64,000 bases of DNA from Pyrocephalus nanus (GCA_038380795.1 CM076262.1:73965129-74029128); one strand, 5' to 3'; shown: positions 1-13,228, counted from the first letter of the stretch. Made by a program: numbers and translations. Notes: generated by a model not told the origin, from the letters alone.

Positions 1-2463
1 GCAACTGGAATGCAACTTTAGGAGGATCTTTGACCTTACCAGACAAAATGTGTTTGATTCATTTTGCAGATGTTAAAATACTGCCAGAAATTTCTGGGAG
101 ATGACCTTAGAAATTATTCCTAGTTCTGACTTTTGTCCTCTAATAAAAAATGTGGTTGTACAAGTTAAATATCTTGCCCTTATGTATTTTCATTTTCTAA
201 CCTAATGCCAGAAATAAATGGCTTGCTCTTTAGTCCTTTGTGCATTGATTTCTCGGTGCTTTGGTGGTTAGGTGACATAACTACTATAATTGTTTTAATA
301 CATTAGCAGCAAATTATATATCGATGTTCTTTTTTTTCACTGACCTTTCTTTCTCGGCATCATTTTCATTTTTTTCTTCATGCTGTGTCCATGGTGGCAT
401 AGCACTATTAGAGGATTTGATTTTGAATTAAGGGCTAATCCTGCAAGGTCCTGAGCACCACTGCTATCTGCTAAATGCAATGGAGGTCTGGGACCACTCA
501 GCAACCTCTCAGACAAGAGCAATATCTTGCTAGATCAGATAGTAATGATAGCAATTTGCATTTACTGTTTGTACTCTGAGATATCCTGACATTTTTAGTA
601 AATGGCTGTGAAATTACAGATTATTGAGAAACTCCTATCTTTAAAAAGAGTTGCCATCAAATCGTTTTTCCGTTTCTGCAGAACAAGCAATTTTCTGATT
701 ACAATTAGAACTCACAGGACCTGTGTTTGCATTGCTGAAAGGTTTTAGAGCATTGCATAGTATTATATCAACCAATCCACACAAAGAATCTGCGTGTAGC
801 ATTGTCTGCCTTGAGGTGTGGTTATAATTTTTCTCGTTTTGCAGAAAGGAGTAAGAGGTGTGACAAGAATTTATTGTGCCTACAAACCTTCAGCACCGAG
901 AGGCTGAAAAACTTGAAAACGCTTTGCTGTAGACCTCATTTTGTTTAATTTGAACTCAGTGACTGAATATTTAAAATAGCAAAAATGTTTATTCCCTATA
1001 GAATAGTAAGCAATCAGCATCCATTTTACTCAAGCACAGGGAGCTCATCTGTCTGTTTGCCCAGCTGTAACCTCATCTCATAGGGCTGCTTTTCTTGATG
1101 ATTGCGAGACATGCAAGTTTTAACTATTTCTGATCAGTATGGTGTTGCTAACCCCATCAGTGAATATTTTCTTTAAAAAAAAAAAAGATTTCCAATATGT
1201 GCAATGAGGTCAGAGGTGCATTAGTATTATTGATCCTAGCTTTCAGTCATAGATAGGAAGAAAAAAATTCCAAAGGATTCAGTTGGTTTAGCTGTTTGGA
1301 TTTTTTCCCCCAAATATACTCTGAAGGATGAGCCTCACAAAACAGAAAGAAGTGGCTGGTCCTGCAAGGTAAGGATGATGCAGAGAACAAATTTTGAGGT
1401 TGTTGGTGATTATGAAATTTGTAGCTCTGGCTAATACTGGTAAATGTATTAACATAAGGGCATGTCAGGACCTGACCATATGGTCATCTCATCATCTTTG
1501 CCATAATCACAAATGGGAAATGGCATAGCTAAAGGGTTTTAGAATTTATTGTATATTGTGTAAAATACATTTATTTCCCTCTTCGTCTTTGTCAAAAATA
1601 TCCCCCCCAAACACCAAAGAGACCTCATTGTCACACAAAACAAAACAAAACTCAGAGTTTGCATTGATGTTTGAAAAATGCCTGTGTAGTCCCCATTCAT
1701 ATTTTGTGCTACTGGAGTTCCTACATGCTGACAACCAGTACCTTATACTCATGCTTCAGGATGAAAAAGATCTTATGATCTACTCCTATTTGTTATATTC
1801 TGAAAGGTAAATTGAGCAGGAAGGGAACTTAGTGATTTCCTTGGCTTGGAAAGCAGAGACTTATTAATTTTTAATTCAGTGCATGAGTTTCCATCCTTTT
1901 ACTCGGTTTAATTATCTCTTTTTTTTGTTTGTTTGTTTGGTTTTTTTGGTTTTTTTTGTTTGTTTGTTTTTTTTTTGTTTGGTTGTGTTTTTTGTTTGTT
2001 TGTTTTATTTTGCCTTCAGTCTCCACACGTGTTTGGCCTCCACCAGCAAATCCTTGGAGAAAGCTGAATCACTACTTTGCATAAAGTGGAAAAAGACTTG
2101 CATTCCAGTGCTTTATCTATATTTTCTTATAATCCGATTTAGTGCAGAATACAAGCCTGAAAAACCCTTAAATCTTTCTGTAATTCTTGCACAGCCATTC
2201 ACAGTAGATTTGTACTGTGCAAAGTTGAAGAGATTTAGGCTCAGAATGGTGATAAGTTAAAAAAAAAAAAAAAAGGAACAAGCCCAAGATTCCTTATTTT
2301 TCTTTGGAGTTTAACAGACTGTACCATCAGTACTGTCTTCCCATGTACTAACAGTACATGAGAGACAATCTGCAGATAAAGGAGTAGAGTCTATATGCAT
2401 GGAGTCTATATGCTTATACTCCTCTGTATAGGGGAAGTTACCTTTTATAAACCACACAATTGT

Positions 2464-2651
2464 AAGCAAAAAACTCAATATGTTGCATATGTTAAATCCT
2501 TTCCATTGCCAAGCAAAAAACTCAATATGTTGCATATGTTAAATCCTTTCCATTGCCAAGCAAAAAACTCAATATGTTGCATATGTTAAATCCTTTCCAT
2601 TGCCAAGCAAAAAACTCAATATGTTGCATATGTTAAATCCTTTCCATTGCC
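2464..2651. repeat. 47-bp minisatellite, four copies
   Basis: Four tandem copies of a 47-bp AT-rich unit (starts at 2464, 2511, 2558, 2605) that are identical or nearly so by eye. Each contains the half-palindromic word ATGTTGCATATG. A short open frame runs through it but has no protein-like character. Confidence 0.9.
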
Positions 2652-5600
2652 TTGTTTCCATAGCTTTATTTTTTTTGCTTAATAATTAAATAAGCACATA
2701 CTGGAAAGAACGTGGAAACAGAAATGCTATAGAGTGGAAAGAACAGTGTCTGAAATGTTGCTCTGTAGATGAAAAAGAGAATGGTTCTTGTCATTTTAGC
2801 AGTCACAGTTTGTCGCTGAGAGTGGGAAGACTTGTCTTACTTTTCGGCAGCTTTGGTTTTCTGTTTGGTTTTTTGTTTGCTTGTTTGTTGGATTTTTGTT
2901 GTTGGACATTGAGAAGCAGCAAACTAAAAACTGTTCAGGATGTAATAGTGTGATCAGAAAACCAGGACAAACTGGAATTTGTCTTCAAGTTATCTCTTCT
3001 TGTGGGTATAAAGGGATTAATGACTCAGGCATTAGGAATAATTATATCTGGCATAGCTGGACAGTGAGTCTAATATTAGCAATAGAGCAATAGGTGTATT
3101 CTGACTATAGTCTGAGCTGTTGGATGTGTCTGTAATGTAAATGTATATGAAGTATTGATTTAGCTGTGATGGTCTGAAGATGCTGGTTGATGCACATGCA
3201 TGTTAGTAAATAATATCTGGACATACAAATTGCTGGGTGAATAGTTAGAGAGGTATATCTATCTGTAACACTGGAATATTTCCCTGCTTTTCCTTCTTAA
3301 CTCATTCTATGTGATAGCTTTTAAAATATTTTCTTCTTTAAGTTGTCCTCAAATATATTTAGTTTAATCAAAAGAGCTTAACTTTTCGCCCATTTGACAA
3401 AGGCATTTCCTTTAAATTAAGTCTCCTTTCACATTTACATTACAAGTTATTCATGTGAGGCTGCTCCACTGATGCCTTTTACCACTGTGGTAGTTTAAGA
3501 AAATGCTCATTTTGAGAAGAGGTTGTAGGTGTTGGACATGGCAACACCATGAAGTGTACCACCTGTCCTGCCTTGTTAAATGTGTGCCATGGACAACTTC
3601 TATTTCCAGATCTGTGTTCATTTCCAGATCTGTATTAATTTCTGTCCTAAGCCTTAGTAACTGATACTCTGCCTAGAGAAGAGGATGAAGAAAGGAGAAA
3701 ATAAACTATTGGAAAATAATATTTGGTGTGTAAACCCACATAAGAAACCTATCCTTTCCTCCTGGCATTTACAATTGCACCATCACCTTGAGTTAGTACT
3801 TGTAAAGTTGTTTTCTCAGAGAGAAAGGGTGCGATCAGGTTAGAGGGGTAAGTGGACACATGAAAAGCAGCAGGGAATCCTTTTGATTTTTTTTTTTTTT
3901 TTTAGGGGATGGGATCATATGATGTGTTGTTCATCCAAATATATTACTATTTAATGTCTCTGGGACCCTAGATCCTCCTTCCCCCCAAATACACCGTTGT
4001 TGCTATTGGCTATCATCACTCTATAAATGCAATACAGTTGCAACTTCTCATGTAGATGTATTGCTGAGTCCTTTAGTTACCAGCTGAAAGCAGATGTTCC
4101 CTGGCTATTTCACACTTGTGAGAACATCCCATATCTATATACTGCTGTTTTCATCCCTCAGCCACCCCGAACTTGTCTTGCAAAAGAATTTGTACATCAC
4201 AGAAAAGTGGGATGAGCAGTACTAACTGCTCCTGGTAAAGCTGGTGTCCAGATGCTTTATTTCACCTGGGGAAAGGAGAGGACACACCACCTGGGAGAAA
4301 CTGTCTCAGCAGAAGCTGGTGTGAATTGATTATTTAATAGCAAACAAGCACAGTGCCTGCTTTTTTATTATTTTTATGCCTGTGGAACTCACACTCAATT
4401 GGTGTGGTGAGATTACTGCCTAAGGCTGCCCCCAAAGAACTGCAAGACCAGGAGCCCACTGGACACATGCTGGTTCTGTTGCATGTCTTAATGAAGCTTT
4501 AAAATGCTTGAAATTGTTTTTGAAATGAAATATTCCATAGCTGCAAGTTAACTGCCTACTTCGTAATAATTGCTTAGCCAAATAAAGGAAAATTGTGAGG
4601 AACAAGGAAAAGTTAGATTGATGGCTAGAAGAAAAAAATTATATAAAAAAATCATGAAGAAGAGAAATTAAAAAAAAAGTACCATACCATCACAGGCTTT
4701 TGCACGAAGAGTTTCCTTCCAGTAGGAGCTTTTCTTTTACAACAATTTCTGTTCATTTTATTCTCCCTGTTTGCTACAAATCCCAGAAAAACTTTTTCTA
4801 TGGGAATTATAAGAAAAATGGTCACAAATTTAGGCAGAAACTGGAACACAGTGTAAAATTTAAAAGCAGAGGTATACATTTCACTGCCATTCTGAGTGGG
4901 CTTATGGTGGACTGTAAATTATTAATGATTTGTCTGGAATTGCCTTTTTTTTAACTCTTAAATCAATTTTGACTAAACAGAAAAAAGCACAGAAAGACTT
5001 TTGTTTATAATTGTCAGCTCAACTTGTGCATTTAGAGCCCTTCCTCATTCAAATTTACTGCTCTTAGTGGCCATTAGTAACAGAATGAATAATGTGCTTT
5101 GAATAAATCCTCTCCTGGTTGCCCTTTCTCTCCATAGATTAAGAACAGAAATTATAATTTGTGGACACATATTAGTGTCCAAAAGTGTCTGACAAGTGTG
5201 CAGTTGTTTGTTTTGAGCAAATTATTTTTGAAAGATTAGTACACCCTTAGGTTTTGTGTTCCTGCTATGGCATGAAAAACCATTCTGGCATGATTTTAAA
5301 TTACAGGGCATTTAGGAAGAAAATACAGAAGATAGTTACAGTGAACAGTAGGACTTGAGGGAAATACCTACGAGCTAGTGCAAGCATTTAAAAATACGAA
5401 TATTATCGTAAAGTCTTTAGGTGATGCCTGGTAATAGATATTTAATCTAGCAAAAGCACTTTCATTGCTTACTTGTAAAGTAATTTAACGGATGAGTGAT
5501 GCTATTAATGGACCACATGTATAATCCAGACTTTTTTTTTTTTCAGAACATTCCTTTAGGGTTTAAATTTCTAAACAAGTTTAGAGGCAATTTGAAGAAA

Positions 5601-7457
5601 TTTATCCTATATACAAGCTATGGGAAACATAACTTATGAACTTTTCCTTTTAGCATTTCCTCTGTATTTAGAGGATAAGAGAAACCACTATGTACACGTC
5701 TGTGCAACTTCAAGTCAGCTGAGCGATACACCTTGTTTTGTTAGAAACAAGATGCTGTGAATGGAAGGATGTATGATTGAGCATGAGAGAGGGAGATGAA
5801 CAGAGGGTTAAAAACAATTGTAAATGATCTGAACAAAATGTTAGGCTTCCCTTCACTATTTTTTTGAGAGAATTGCCTTAATATTGTTTGTAGCGTAGTT
5901 CTTGCGAGAAGTTTAAGAAAAAAACCCAAAAAACTCAAATTATAGCCAAACCAGCCTTTCTTTCCATCCCCACACTTGGGGATGCTGGATGAATTGAAGA
6001 ACTGAAGATAGATATCTGGAAAACAGATAATTAGGTAATAAAAATAAACCTCTAAGTTGTTTCTTGAACACCTATTAGTACGATCGAGTCATGCTATTTT
6101 GAACAATTGCAGAAGTTCATTGATAAGCATTGCAGTTTTGCTTCAACTAGGACTTAATTTCTTTTCTGAACACATGGCTGTGTATTGCTGAAACTCAGAT
6201 ATCACCTACGTAGAGTAGCAAATTAGGGAAATAATCTGCTGTAAATGTCTCTGACTTTGTGAGGATCACTGCTGAGTCACATGGTTCAAGGAAGAACTAA
6301 AATGTAGTTGTTGACTCCAAGCTGAGCTGTTTCCAAATAAATGTTTGTGAAACCTCCAACTTTAATAGTTGCATTGTATCATCCAAAAGACGTGCAACAG
6401 AATGAATAGATGACCTTTCAGATAGAGAACAAGCTGTTCACCATGTCTTTTCATTTACTGAGACAAAATACCCTTTTTATGCAAAGATAATACTTTCCAC
6501 CATTTTTAACAATGTTGGTGAAATATAAAGAATTTAATTGTTTTGTTTCTGAGTGCAAGGGGGTTTTACTATGTATCTTTAGTTCAGGACTCTTTCTAGA
6601 CCAGCTGTGTTAAATGCATTGATCTAGATAGATTTATTTTAATTTTTCGAAAAGTCAATGGAGTTATTTTGAATCCCATGCTCACAGAGTGGTATGTCAT
6701 TAGCTATCCATCCATGTGATATCCACATGATATCTGTCATTGAATGATATATGGATGAATTCTTATTGCCATCCTGCATCACAGCTATAGGATCAATAAT
6801 TTGCTGACAAGGAGATCCAAGGCAGCTGTAATGGAAATTGGTCTAAACTATTGTGAAATTGCAGCCTTAGCATGAAAAGCTGCTGGGATGTCCTCGATTG
6901 CACGGTCCTACACAAGCACTAGCTTGGACTGGAACAGATCGCAAACAAATAGTAAATAAATCAGGATACAGAAATCAGGGGTCATCCTTGTCTGTCTTAT
7001 GTGAGGTGTGGTTTGACCCTTAGTTTTTGTGGTTGTAAATCCACCAGTTAAATCACAACTGAATATAATTGGTGCTAACTAGTACCAACTAGTTATACTG
7101 GTAAAGTGTTTTTGCCCTGCAATATAACTAGAATCACTTCTGTTATTGTTTAGCCTCTGCCCATGTTTCTATTCTTGTGTGGAAAAGCAAACCTGTTCTC
7201 TTGTGTAAAGGAACACAGTGTGTTTGCTGAAATTAAAAGAAATACAGTGAACAGGAACCCCTCAAAACTTGTAAATCTTATCATTTGGGGAAGAAAAAAA
7301 ATAAAACCAAAAAATCAAACCAAACCATTTTTAATTTGTTGTTAAAAAGACCAATATAACTGTCTGTTTGCAGAAAAGAAAAGGTACAGATTCACTCCTA
7401 GACCAAGCGTCATATATGAGTAGTTTACTAAAATTGGAAGCAAATTTGTTTCAAAAT

Positions 7458-7845
7458 TGTATAATTTCAGTTGGAAGGGATCTGTGAAGGCATTGGGTCC
7501 AACTTGTGATGAAAGCAGGTCCAGCAAGACCAAGATGCTTGGAGATTTGCACAGGCAAGCCCTGAATATACTGATGTTGGAGATTGTGCAGGTAACCTGT
7601 CGCAATGGTTGACCCTCCTCACAGAAGGAAAAGAGGAAATCCCTTGGTCTAGACAAATTTCAATTTGTTGCCATCTCTGATGGCTGCCCCTTGTCATTTT
7701 GGAGCACATCTGCAGGAAAAACTGGCTTGGTCTTATCTCCATTCTGCCACTGGGTTGTTGAAGACCGCCATGAGATTACCCCTGCACCCTGGCATCCTAG
7801 ACCAAACCCAGTGCTTTCAGCTTCGTGCTGTGTGCGGTAAAGGCT
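7458..7845 (-). mobile_element. CR1-type LINE fragment, eroded
   Basis: The + strand reads like the reverse complement of the 3' part of an avian CR1. It has a 'ttggaagggatctgtgaag' word, then a region matching the usual 'ttgaccctcctcacag' and 'tttcaatttgttgcc' words, then a 'ccttgtc' block and an 'atgagatta' word. Order and spacing match the element, with many substitutions and small gaps. CR1 is typical of birds and other sauropsids and is a main reason for the host call. The family was recognised from memory, not by search. Confidence 0.6.
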
Positions 7846-8445
7846 TGGAAAAATCCTAAAAATAGTGTGGCATGGGAACGAGGAATGAGAAAGATCCACT
7901 GAGATCCAAACCGGCCGTTCATCCTGACAATCTGAGGTGCTTACAGCTGCAGTGTGGAGGGATGGTCTGTTAGCAAGTACCTTTAGACTCAACGATAGAA
8001 ACCCAGTGAAGAAAAAACCCTTCCAAATGTAATTAAATGAACCTTAGAGAAAACTTGTCAGCACTTACAGTGATGCCAAGACTAACCAGCTAAAGATTTG
8101 CACGTATTTATTTCATGGTTCTCAACTACTGTGCATAGATGTTAATCACATTCCATGGCAATCAGTTTTCTCTCTCCTACTACTAAAAGCTTGTCTTCTG
8201 AATTTCCAGAACAAGTTAGTGTATGGAAAGGTTGCTTTGTGCAGCTCAGCTAACTGGGATGGTGGTGTTTGCGATAAGGACTCTTTCTTACTGATCCCTG
8301 AACTGTGACTTATTTGTGCATACCTGTGCCTGTTGGGGCTATGGGAGCTGAGAATGTGCTTGTTAAATGAAGAGATGGATCATTGCAGAGGCAACATATT
8401 GTTAACTTTTTGAAACTTAGTTTCATATATTCTGTATTCTTTGGA

Positions 8446-8483
<38 letters not shown>

Positions 8484-8543
8484 CTCTCTTTCTGCTCTGA
8501 CTAATGTATTGTGCCTTGGACTTTGTTTTGTCTTCCTCTGCAG

Positions 8544-8622
8544 AAACTCTCCTGGATGACTTCCTGCTCACGTACACAGTCTTCATGACGACCGATGACT
8601 TGTGCCAGGCACTTCTGAGGCA
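8544..8622 (+). CDS. RAPGEF5: RAPGEF5 exon (start of RasGEF N-terminal domain)
   Basis: RAPGEF5 is a guanine-nucleotide exchange factor for Rap GTPases, with a RasGEF N-terminal (REM) domain, a Ras-association domain and a catalytic CDC25 domain. This 79-nt exon follows a good acceptor (AG at 8542-8543). It enters in phase 1 and reads TLLDDFLLTYTVFMTTDDLC and then QALLR. This matches the RAPGEF5 REM domain as I remember it and not RAPGEF4, which has LLDDFLLTHCVF here. The exon ends after CA of a split His codon, directly before ATATCCTTTT, a U12-type AT-AC donor. The remaining four exons follow in order and in phase. No later exon is present. Confidence 0.88.
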
Positions 8623-8631
8623 ATATCCTTT
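8623..8631 (+). other. U12-type (AT-AC) 5' splice site of RAPGEF5 intron
   Basis: ATATCCTTT is a perfect match to the minor-spliceosome AT-AC donor consensus. No GT donor at this position preserves the frame. Splicing here joins CA to the C at 10588 to make a His codon, as expected for the protein (LLRHY). The intron spans 8623-10587 (1,965 nt). Confidence 0.9.
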
Positions 8632-8867
8632 TACTGAATGTTGCAGTCACAGGGGTCACACACTTTCTTCTAGTTTTATCTATCATTGAGCCTTATATCA
8701 AAATTGCATGCCTGGTTTTGTTCTTTGCCTATTATTGAAATACAATCCTGCATGATTGTTTTGAGGTTGCATGAAAAATTGGTAAGAAAAGAGAAAAATT
8801 GTCAAATATTTACTATGGCATGTTTAGAAAGTGAACTGCATTTGAGATTTTGGCATCACAGCCCAGG

Positions 8868-9250
8868 AAATGCATGAACAAACTGGAAAAACTTCAGAAG
8901 AGACCAATGGGAATTACCAGTATTCTAGAAAAAAAGACCTACAAAGAAGATGTGAAAGAATTGGGATTGTTTTACTGAAAAAAGGGAATCTATATGTAAA
9001 TAGGCAGTCTTTCAGGTACTTAAAGAGGAACAGAAGAATCTGTTCCCATATCAGTGCCAGATGGGACAAAAGGCAGTGAGAATAAATTGCTGTAAGATAT
9101 TTTCATGTTAGATACTAAGAATTATTTTGGATTTTTTTTTTCCTTAAGAAAATAAATGGTGGAGTTGAAAATGTGTGAGACAGTAGAATCTTTTTTATTG
9201 GAGAGTATTAAGAAGAAGAAATCAGAAAATGTATTGCAGTGGTATGCTTG
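8868..9250 (+). mobile_element. second eroded CR1-type fragment (sense orientation)
   Basis: The sequence follows the order of the CR1 3' region in sense direction: 'ctggaaaaacttcagaagag', then 'aagaattgggattgtt', then 'caggtacttaaagag', then a degraded 'gataagg'-like block. It lies inside the U12-type intron of RAPGEF5. It is strongly diverged and not mobile. Confidence 0.5.
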
Positions 9251-10569
9251 AGCCTCTCTTAAGGTGGACTAGTTGGGGTGGATTTGGATGGACTGGTTTA
9301 GTTGATCTTTCAAAGTCTCTTTTTCTCCAATCCAGTTTTCATAAGGTTTATGATACCTGGATTTGACTCAAATCTATAGCTTCCCAAAGTTTAGGTTATA
9401 TTATATTCTAAACTCAAATGGGTTGAGGATGAAGAGATTCAAACTGGAAACATTAAATCCAAATTTGGATATGAGTTCCCCTAATTGGCTCATGCCTGGA
9501 ACTAGGTATACACACACACACGTTCACTTACTAAAACATTTAGAATTTGCATAGCTGAGGAATCAATAAACAAAAAATTCCTTCTCTGAAGTCAAATATA
9601 CAAAGATAAAGCTGCCTCAGAATAAACCTGTATTGAAGCAGATGCCTAACTCATAGCGACAATGCAATTTTTGTTTTTGTTTAAAGATAAATAAGCTTTT
9701 ATAACTGTGACGAGGTAACATTTAAAGTGGGGTTAAAACTTTTCCAGGTTATGTTAATTCTTAGAATATCTACAAAGAGAAAAAGTAAAGAATAAGCATT
9801 TTGCAATATTTTTTTCATGTGATACAGGATATAAGTCTTAACTCATTCTGAGATAAAAGAATTATTTTCATGCATTTCCAATGATTTCCATAAGCTATGG
9901 AGCATTGCTTAAATAAACTTGTGGCTATAAAATAAACTTTCTTTGCTTTTCTTTTTCCCCCTTCTTTACGTTTTGAGGTGAAAACACCATCTTTTTACCT
10001 CTTAATCGAAAGTATAGCAAAGGGATAGGAACAATGTACAAGTGGGTATTGTCTGCTGTTTGGTGTTGCTGCTTTGTGAATAGAGAACAGTGGTAGAAAT
10101 AGTTGTTCACTCTTTTTTTATTTTAAGAGTGGTATTTCTGCAGATACTGTAATTTGTGCAGGCAGAAAGAAACTGACTTCTTTTGCCTGGGTTTTTTGTT
10201 ATTGTTAATGATACATTGCCCTCCTTCCCACAGACATTCACGTAGCCGTGATGTGCAAGACAAAGGTTCATTCTCAGTTCTGCAGAAAAGATATGACTCA
10301 ACGTTTTGTAATTCCTTTTGAATTGATTTTATTTTTATAGAATCACCTCTCTAATCTGTAATGAAGAAAAATCATGTTGGCACAGAGGACTATTTGGCAT
10401 GTGTATTACTGAGAATTTCATTCCAAAAAGTTGATGAAACTCCTAAAGCTTCAGATAGGATAAAACATTTAAAACTGAGTAATGTACTGAAAAAAAATCT
10501 TTCGATGAGATGATTGCAAAGTCTTTGCCATCAGTTAATTTTTAAGTTTATGTGAGACCTTATTATTCA

Positions 10570-10587
10570 TTCCTTAACCTACTGCAC
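10570..10587 (+). other. U12-type branch point and AC 3' splice site
   Basis: TTCCTTAAC at 10570-10578 is a perfect U12 branch-point consensus. The intron ends in AC at 10586-10587, about 10 nt downstream, within the short distance typical of minor introns. There is no long polypyrimidine tract, also typical. Confidence 0.9.
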
Positions 10588-10732
10588 CTATTGTGCTAAG
10601 AACCACCAAGGGAAAGAAGATGAGTCTGATGTGTCTTGTAGGAAGCGGAAAGTGTTACATTTGGTATCTCCGTGGACTTCTCTCTACAAAGACTGGTTAC
10701 ATGAAGATGAGCATTTAAAACAATTTTTAAAG
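10588..10732 (+). CDS. RAPGEF5: RAPGEF5 exon (REM domain, middle)
   Basis: This 145-nt exon completes the split His codon and ends in phase 0 before a GT donor at 10733. It contains RKRKVLHLVS and LYKDWLHEDEH, characteristic of RAPGEF5. Several positions differ from the mammalian protein as I remember it. SPWTSLYKDW stands where SQWIALYKDW is expected, and HLKQFLK where HSKMFLK is expected. The changes cluster in a normally conserved helix, which hints at relaxed constraint. The frame is fully open. Confidence 0.88.
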
Positions 10733-12327
10733 GTATTGAAACACTTTCTGATGCACTTCAGCACTGTTTAATTACTTACTGTGTCTAAAAAGCCACAGCA
10801 GAAAACTCTATAAAACATATTTTTTCATACTTACGGTTTCTCTGTGAAACCTATAATATAAAATGATTTGTACGTGTCTTCCTTAAATGCCTTAAAGACA
10901 GTCAGTTTGAACAGAAAACCAGTATTATCAATACATTCAATGTCAAAAACATTAACATATGAAACTTATGGAAATCCCGTGATCTCTAGAAAATGGGAAA
11001 AGTTAGAAAGATAAAAAATAAAACTACAAAGATGTGGAGATTCCTTGGACACAGTGTCTCTCAGAACAGGATCTGTGGCTGGTATCCATGGACTAAGAGT
11101 TCTCAGGTCTCTGTAAGAGATGCTACTTTGACTGAGGAGTGAAATTGTATTCCACAGTGTTTTGCTGAATGCACGTGGGGAGCAGCACAAATTTATGTCT
11201 TTTAATAAATACAATTTTGTCCCTACTTGCTAGCAAAGATCTTCTGATATTTCTGCATGAATTCCAAAAGCTCTTGTAATTCCCCTGTAAATTTGGAAAT
11301 AGCCCATTGTTGCTGACCAACATCCACCTGGTTGTTGATCTTTTTTTAAATATATATTTTTTCCCCTGCTAGTTAAAGAGGAGAGTATTTTAGGAGACTT
11401 TGCAGATCTTCCACTTTTCCTGACGAGACTCTTTATATGCAGATGGCGATCTTCCTAAGGGCCGTGGAGGCGTGACTGTGCACCATCACACAATCTCTCT
11501 TCTTGAAGCTTCTGTGCAATATTAAACAGCAGTAACGTTAACAATGGTTGCAGTTATATGTGCAAGAACAACGTATAGGATTGTAGGCTAAAATCATTCA
11601 TGCAGAAACCTGTGAATGTCAGAGTGTTAATTGGGCCATAGCAAACCTGATGACTCAGCTCATACGTATTCCTCATTTTCTTAGAAGGGAAAGACAAGGA
11701 TCCGTGTGCAAATTCTGAAAAAGTGTAGAGAAAATACTTCCTACAGTTTCAATCATGACAATGCCTTCCCCCAAAATTAGAAGATAGGTTTATTTATCTA
11801 TTAGTTTATAACTAACAGAGTTCTGGGAGTTTGTGGAAGACATCAACTCAGTTTAAAATGTATGCAAATGTGAGGAAAGGTGACGTAGAACATTTTGCCA
11901 TTTTAAAAGTCTTAATTCAAGGAACCTGTTTGTTATCATTTTGAGTAAGTGAAGATGGTGTGGTGTGGTGTGTTGCTTCAGAATGTGTTCTTCTGACCTA
12001 ACCCAGATTTTGTATAACAGCCACAAATGGTGTTTTAAATTTTCCCATTTGTAGAGAAAAGAGGATAAACATTTTGGACTCTCACTTGGTGACAGTACTA
12101 AGAGTGTTTCTACAAAGACAAGCTGAATATTAACCAGTTGGAAGTTTAAACAGGAAGGTTCTCTCCTTATGGGTTTTGCAGAAATATAATGATGAAAGTT
12201 GTTTCAGTAGGCTAGTGCCTGAATTGATTTAGATTGCTGATGTGATGCCTTAGATTTATGTTTGAATTGTCAGACATTTGCACAATCTTTTTTGTTTTAT
12301 TTTGTTTCATTTTGTTTTATTTTGTAG

Positions 12328-12425
12328 GCAATATACAGAAATGTGTTAGATGATGTGTATGAATGTCCCATTCTTGAGAAGGACCTGAAAGAATTTCAGA
12401 AGATACTTGGGATGCATCGCCATCA
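12328..12425 (+). CDS. RAPGEF5: RAPGEF5 exon (REM domain, C-terminal part)
   Basis: A 98-nt exon between a T-rich acceptor (AG at 12326-12327) and a GTAAGT donor at 12426. It reads AIYRNVLDDVYECPILEKDL and then KEFQKILGMHRH, closely matching RAPGEF5. A Cys stands where Tyr is usual (VYEY). It ends in phase 2 (CA). Confidence 0.88.
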
Positions 12426-13197
12426 GTAAGTATTGGTTATATTTGTGATCAAGTCTCCTTTTATTTAGACTGTAATTTATTTTTGTCTCCATCTTGCTGT
12501 AATTCAGTCAAGTGAGGAGTGATACAAGTAACATATTCATTTTAACTAATCATCTCTTTTCTAAACTAAAACTAGATTATTCAGTTTTCCCTGATGTTTG
12601 TTGGGCTTCACTTTCATCAATTTTATTTGGGCTTACTCTCAAGAAAAGCAAATCTTTGTGGAGAAGCTGGCAAAAATTCCCTCAGAAGCTGCAGTCTGTG
12701 ACTTCAGATGGTACCTTTATTCTCATTCTCTCTGCAGTCGGCAGTACTGAGAAGCAAATATCTTTTAATAGTCATCTCAGGGTTATTATTTTACTAATCA
12801 TTATGGTATTTATAAAGGATATTTCCTTGCTAGGTTTTTACAACAAAGGAGTTGGTTTCCATGGTTGGGCCATGGAAGTGGAGGGAGCTGTGTCCTTGAG
12901 GGTGACCCTGACCACTTACTTTGGGGGCCTGAGCTGTGTTTGTCTCCTGCAACAGCTCATGGGCTGACAGCATTGCTTTTCACGACATCAATTGTTCAAG
13001 TCAAAAAAACCTTTCTGGCTGAGCCAGGTGCCTTTAATTTTTCCTGAAGGAGGTCTGCAGCCTTTCTGCAGTGACCATTTAGTGTTAAAAACTTTCTGAT
13101 GTTGTAAACTTTGTAGTAAACTTTGTAAAATAGCTAAAACTTCCTTTTCCTAAGCTTTGGCTGGAAAGAATAATTTGGATTTTCCTTTTTGTTTCAG

Positions 13198-13228
13198 CAC
13201 TGTAGATGAGTATTCACCTCATCGAAAG
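13198..13228 (+). CDS. RAPGEF5: RAPGEF5 micro-exon (31 nt)
   Basis: The acceptor is AG at 13196-13197 and the donor GTAATG starts at 13229. It completes a His codon and reads TVDEYSPHRK, matching the linker after the REM domain in RAPGEF5. Entry and exit phases agree with the exons on both sides. Confidence 0.85.

Larger units (their letters stand above)
1..8543. other. AT-rich, exon-free stretch upstream of the first RAPGEF5 exon
   Basis: No exon with plausible splice sites and a recognisable protein was found here on either strand. Open frames are short and look like chance. The stretch is most simply a large intron of RAPGEF5, because the first recognised exon at 8544 starts in the middle of a codon (phase 1). 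It holds a G/T-rich low-complexity tract (about 1918-2005), a 47-bp VNTR (2464-2651), an eroded CR1 fragment (about 7458-7845) and a run of 30 T at 8448-8477, 66 bp before the exon. Confidence 0.6.
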
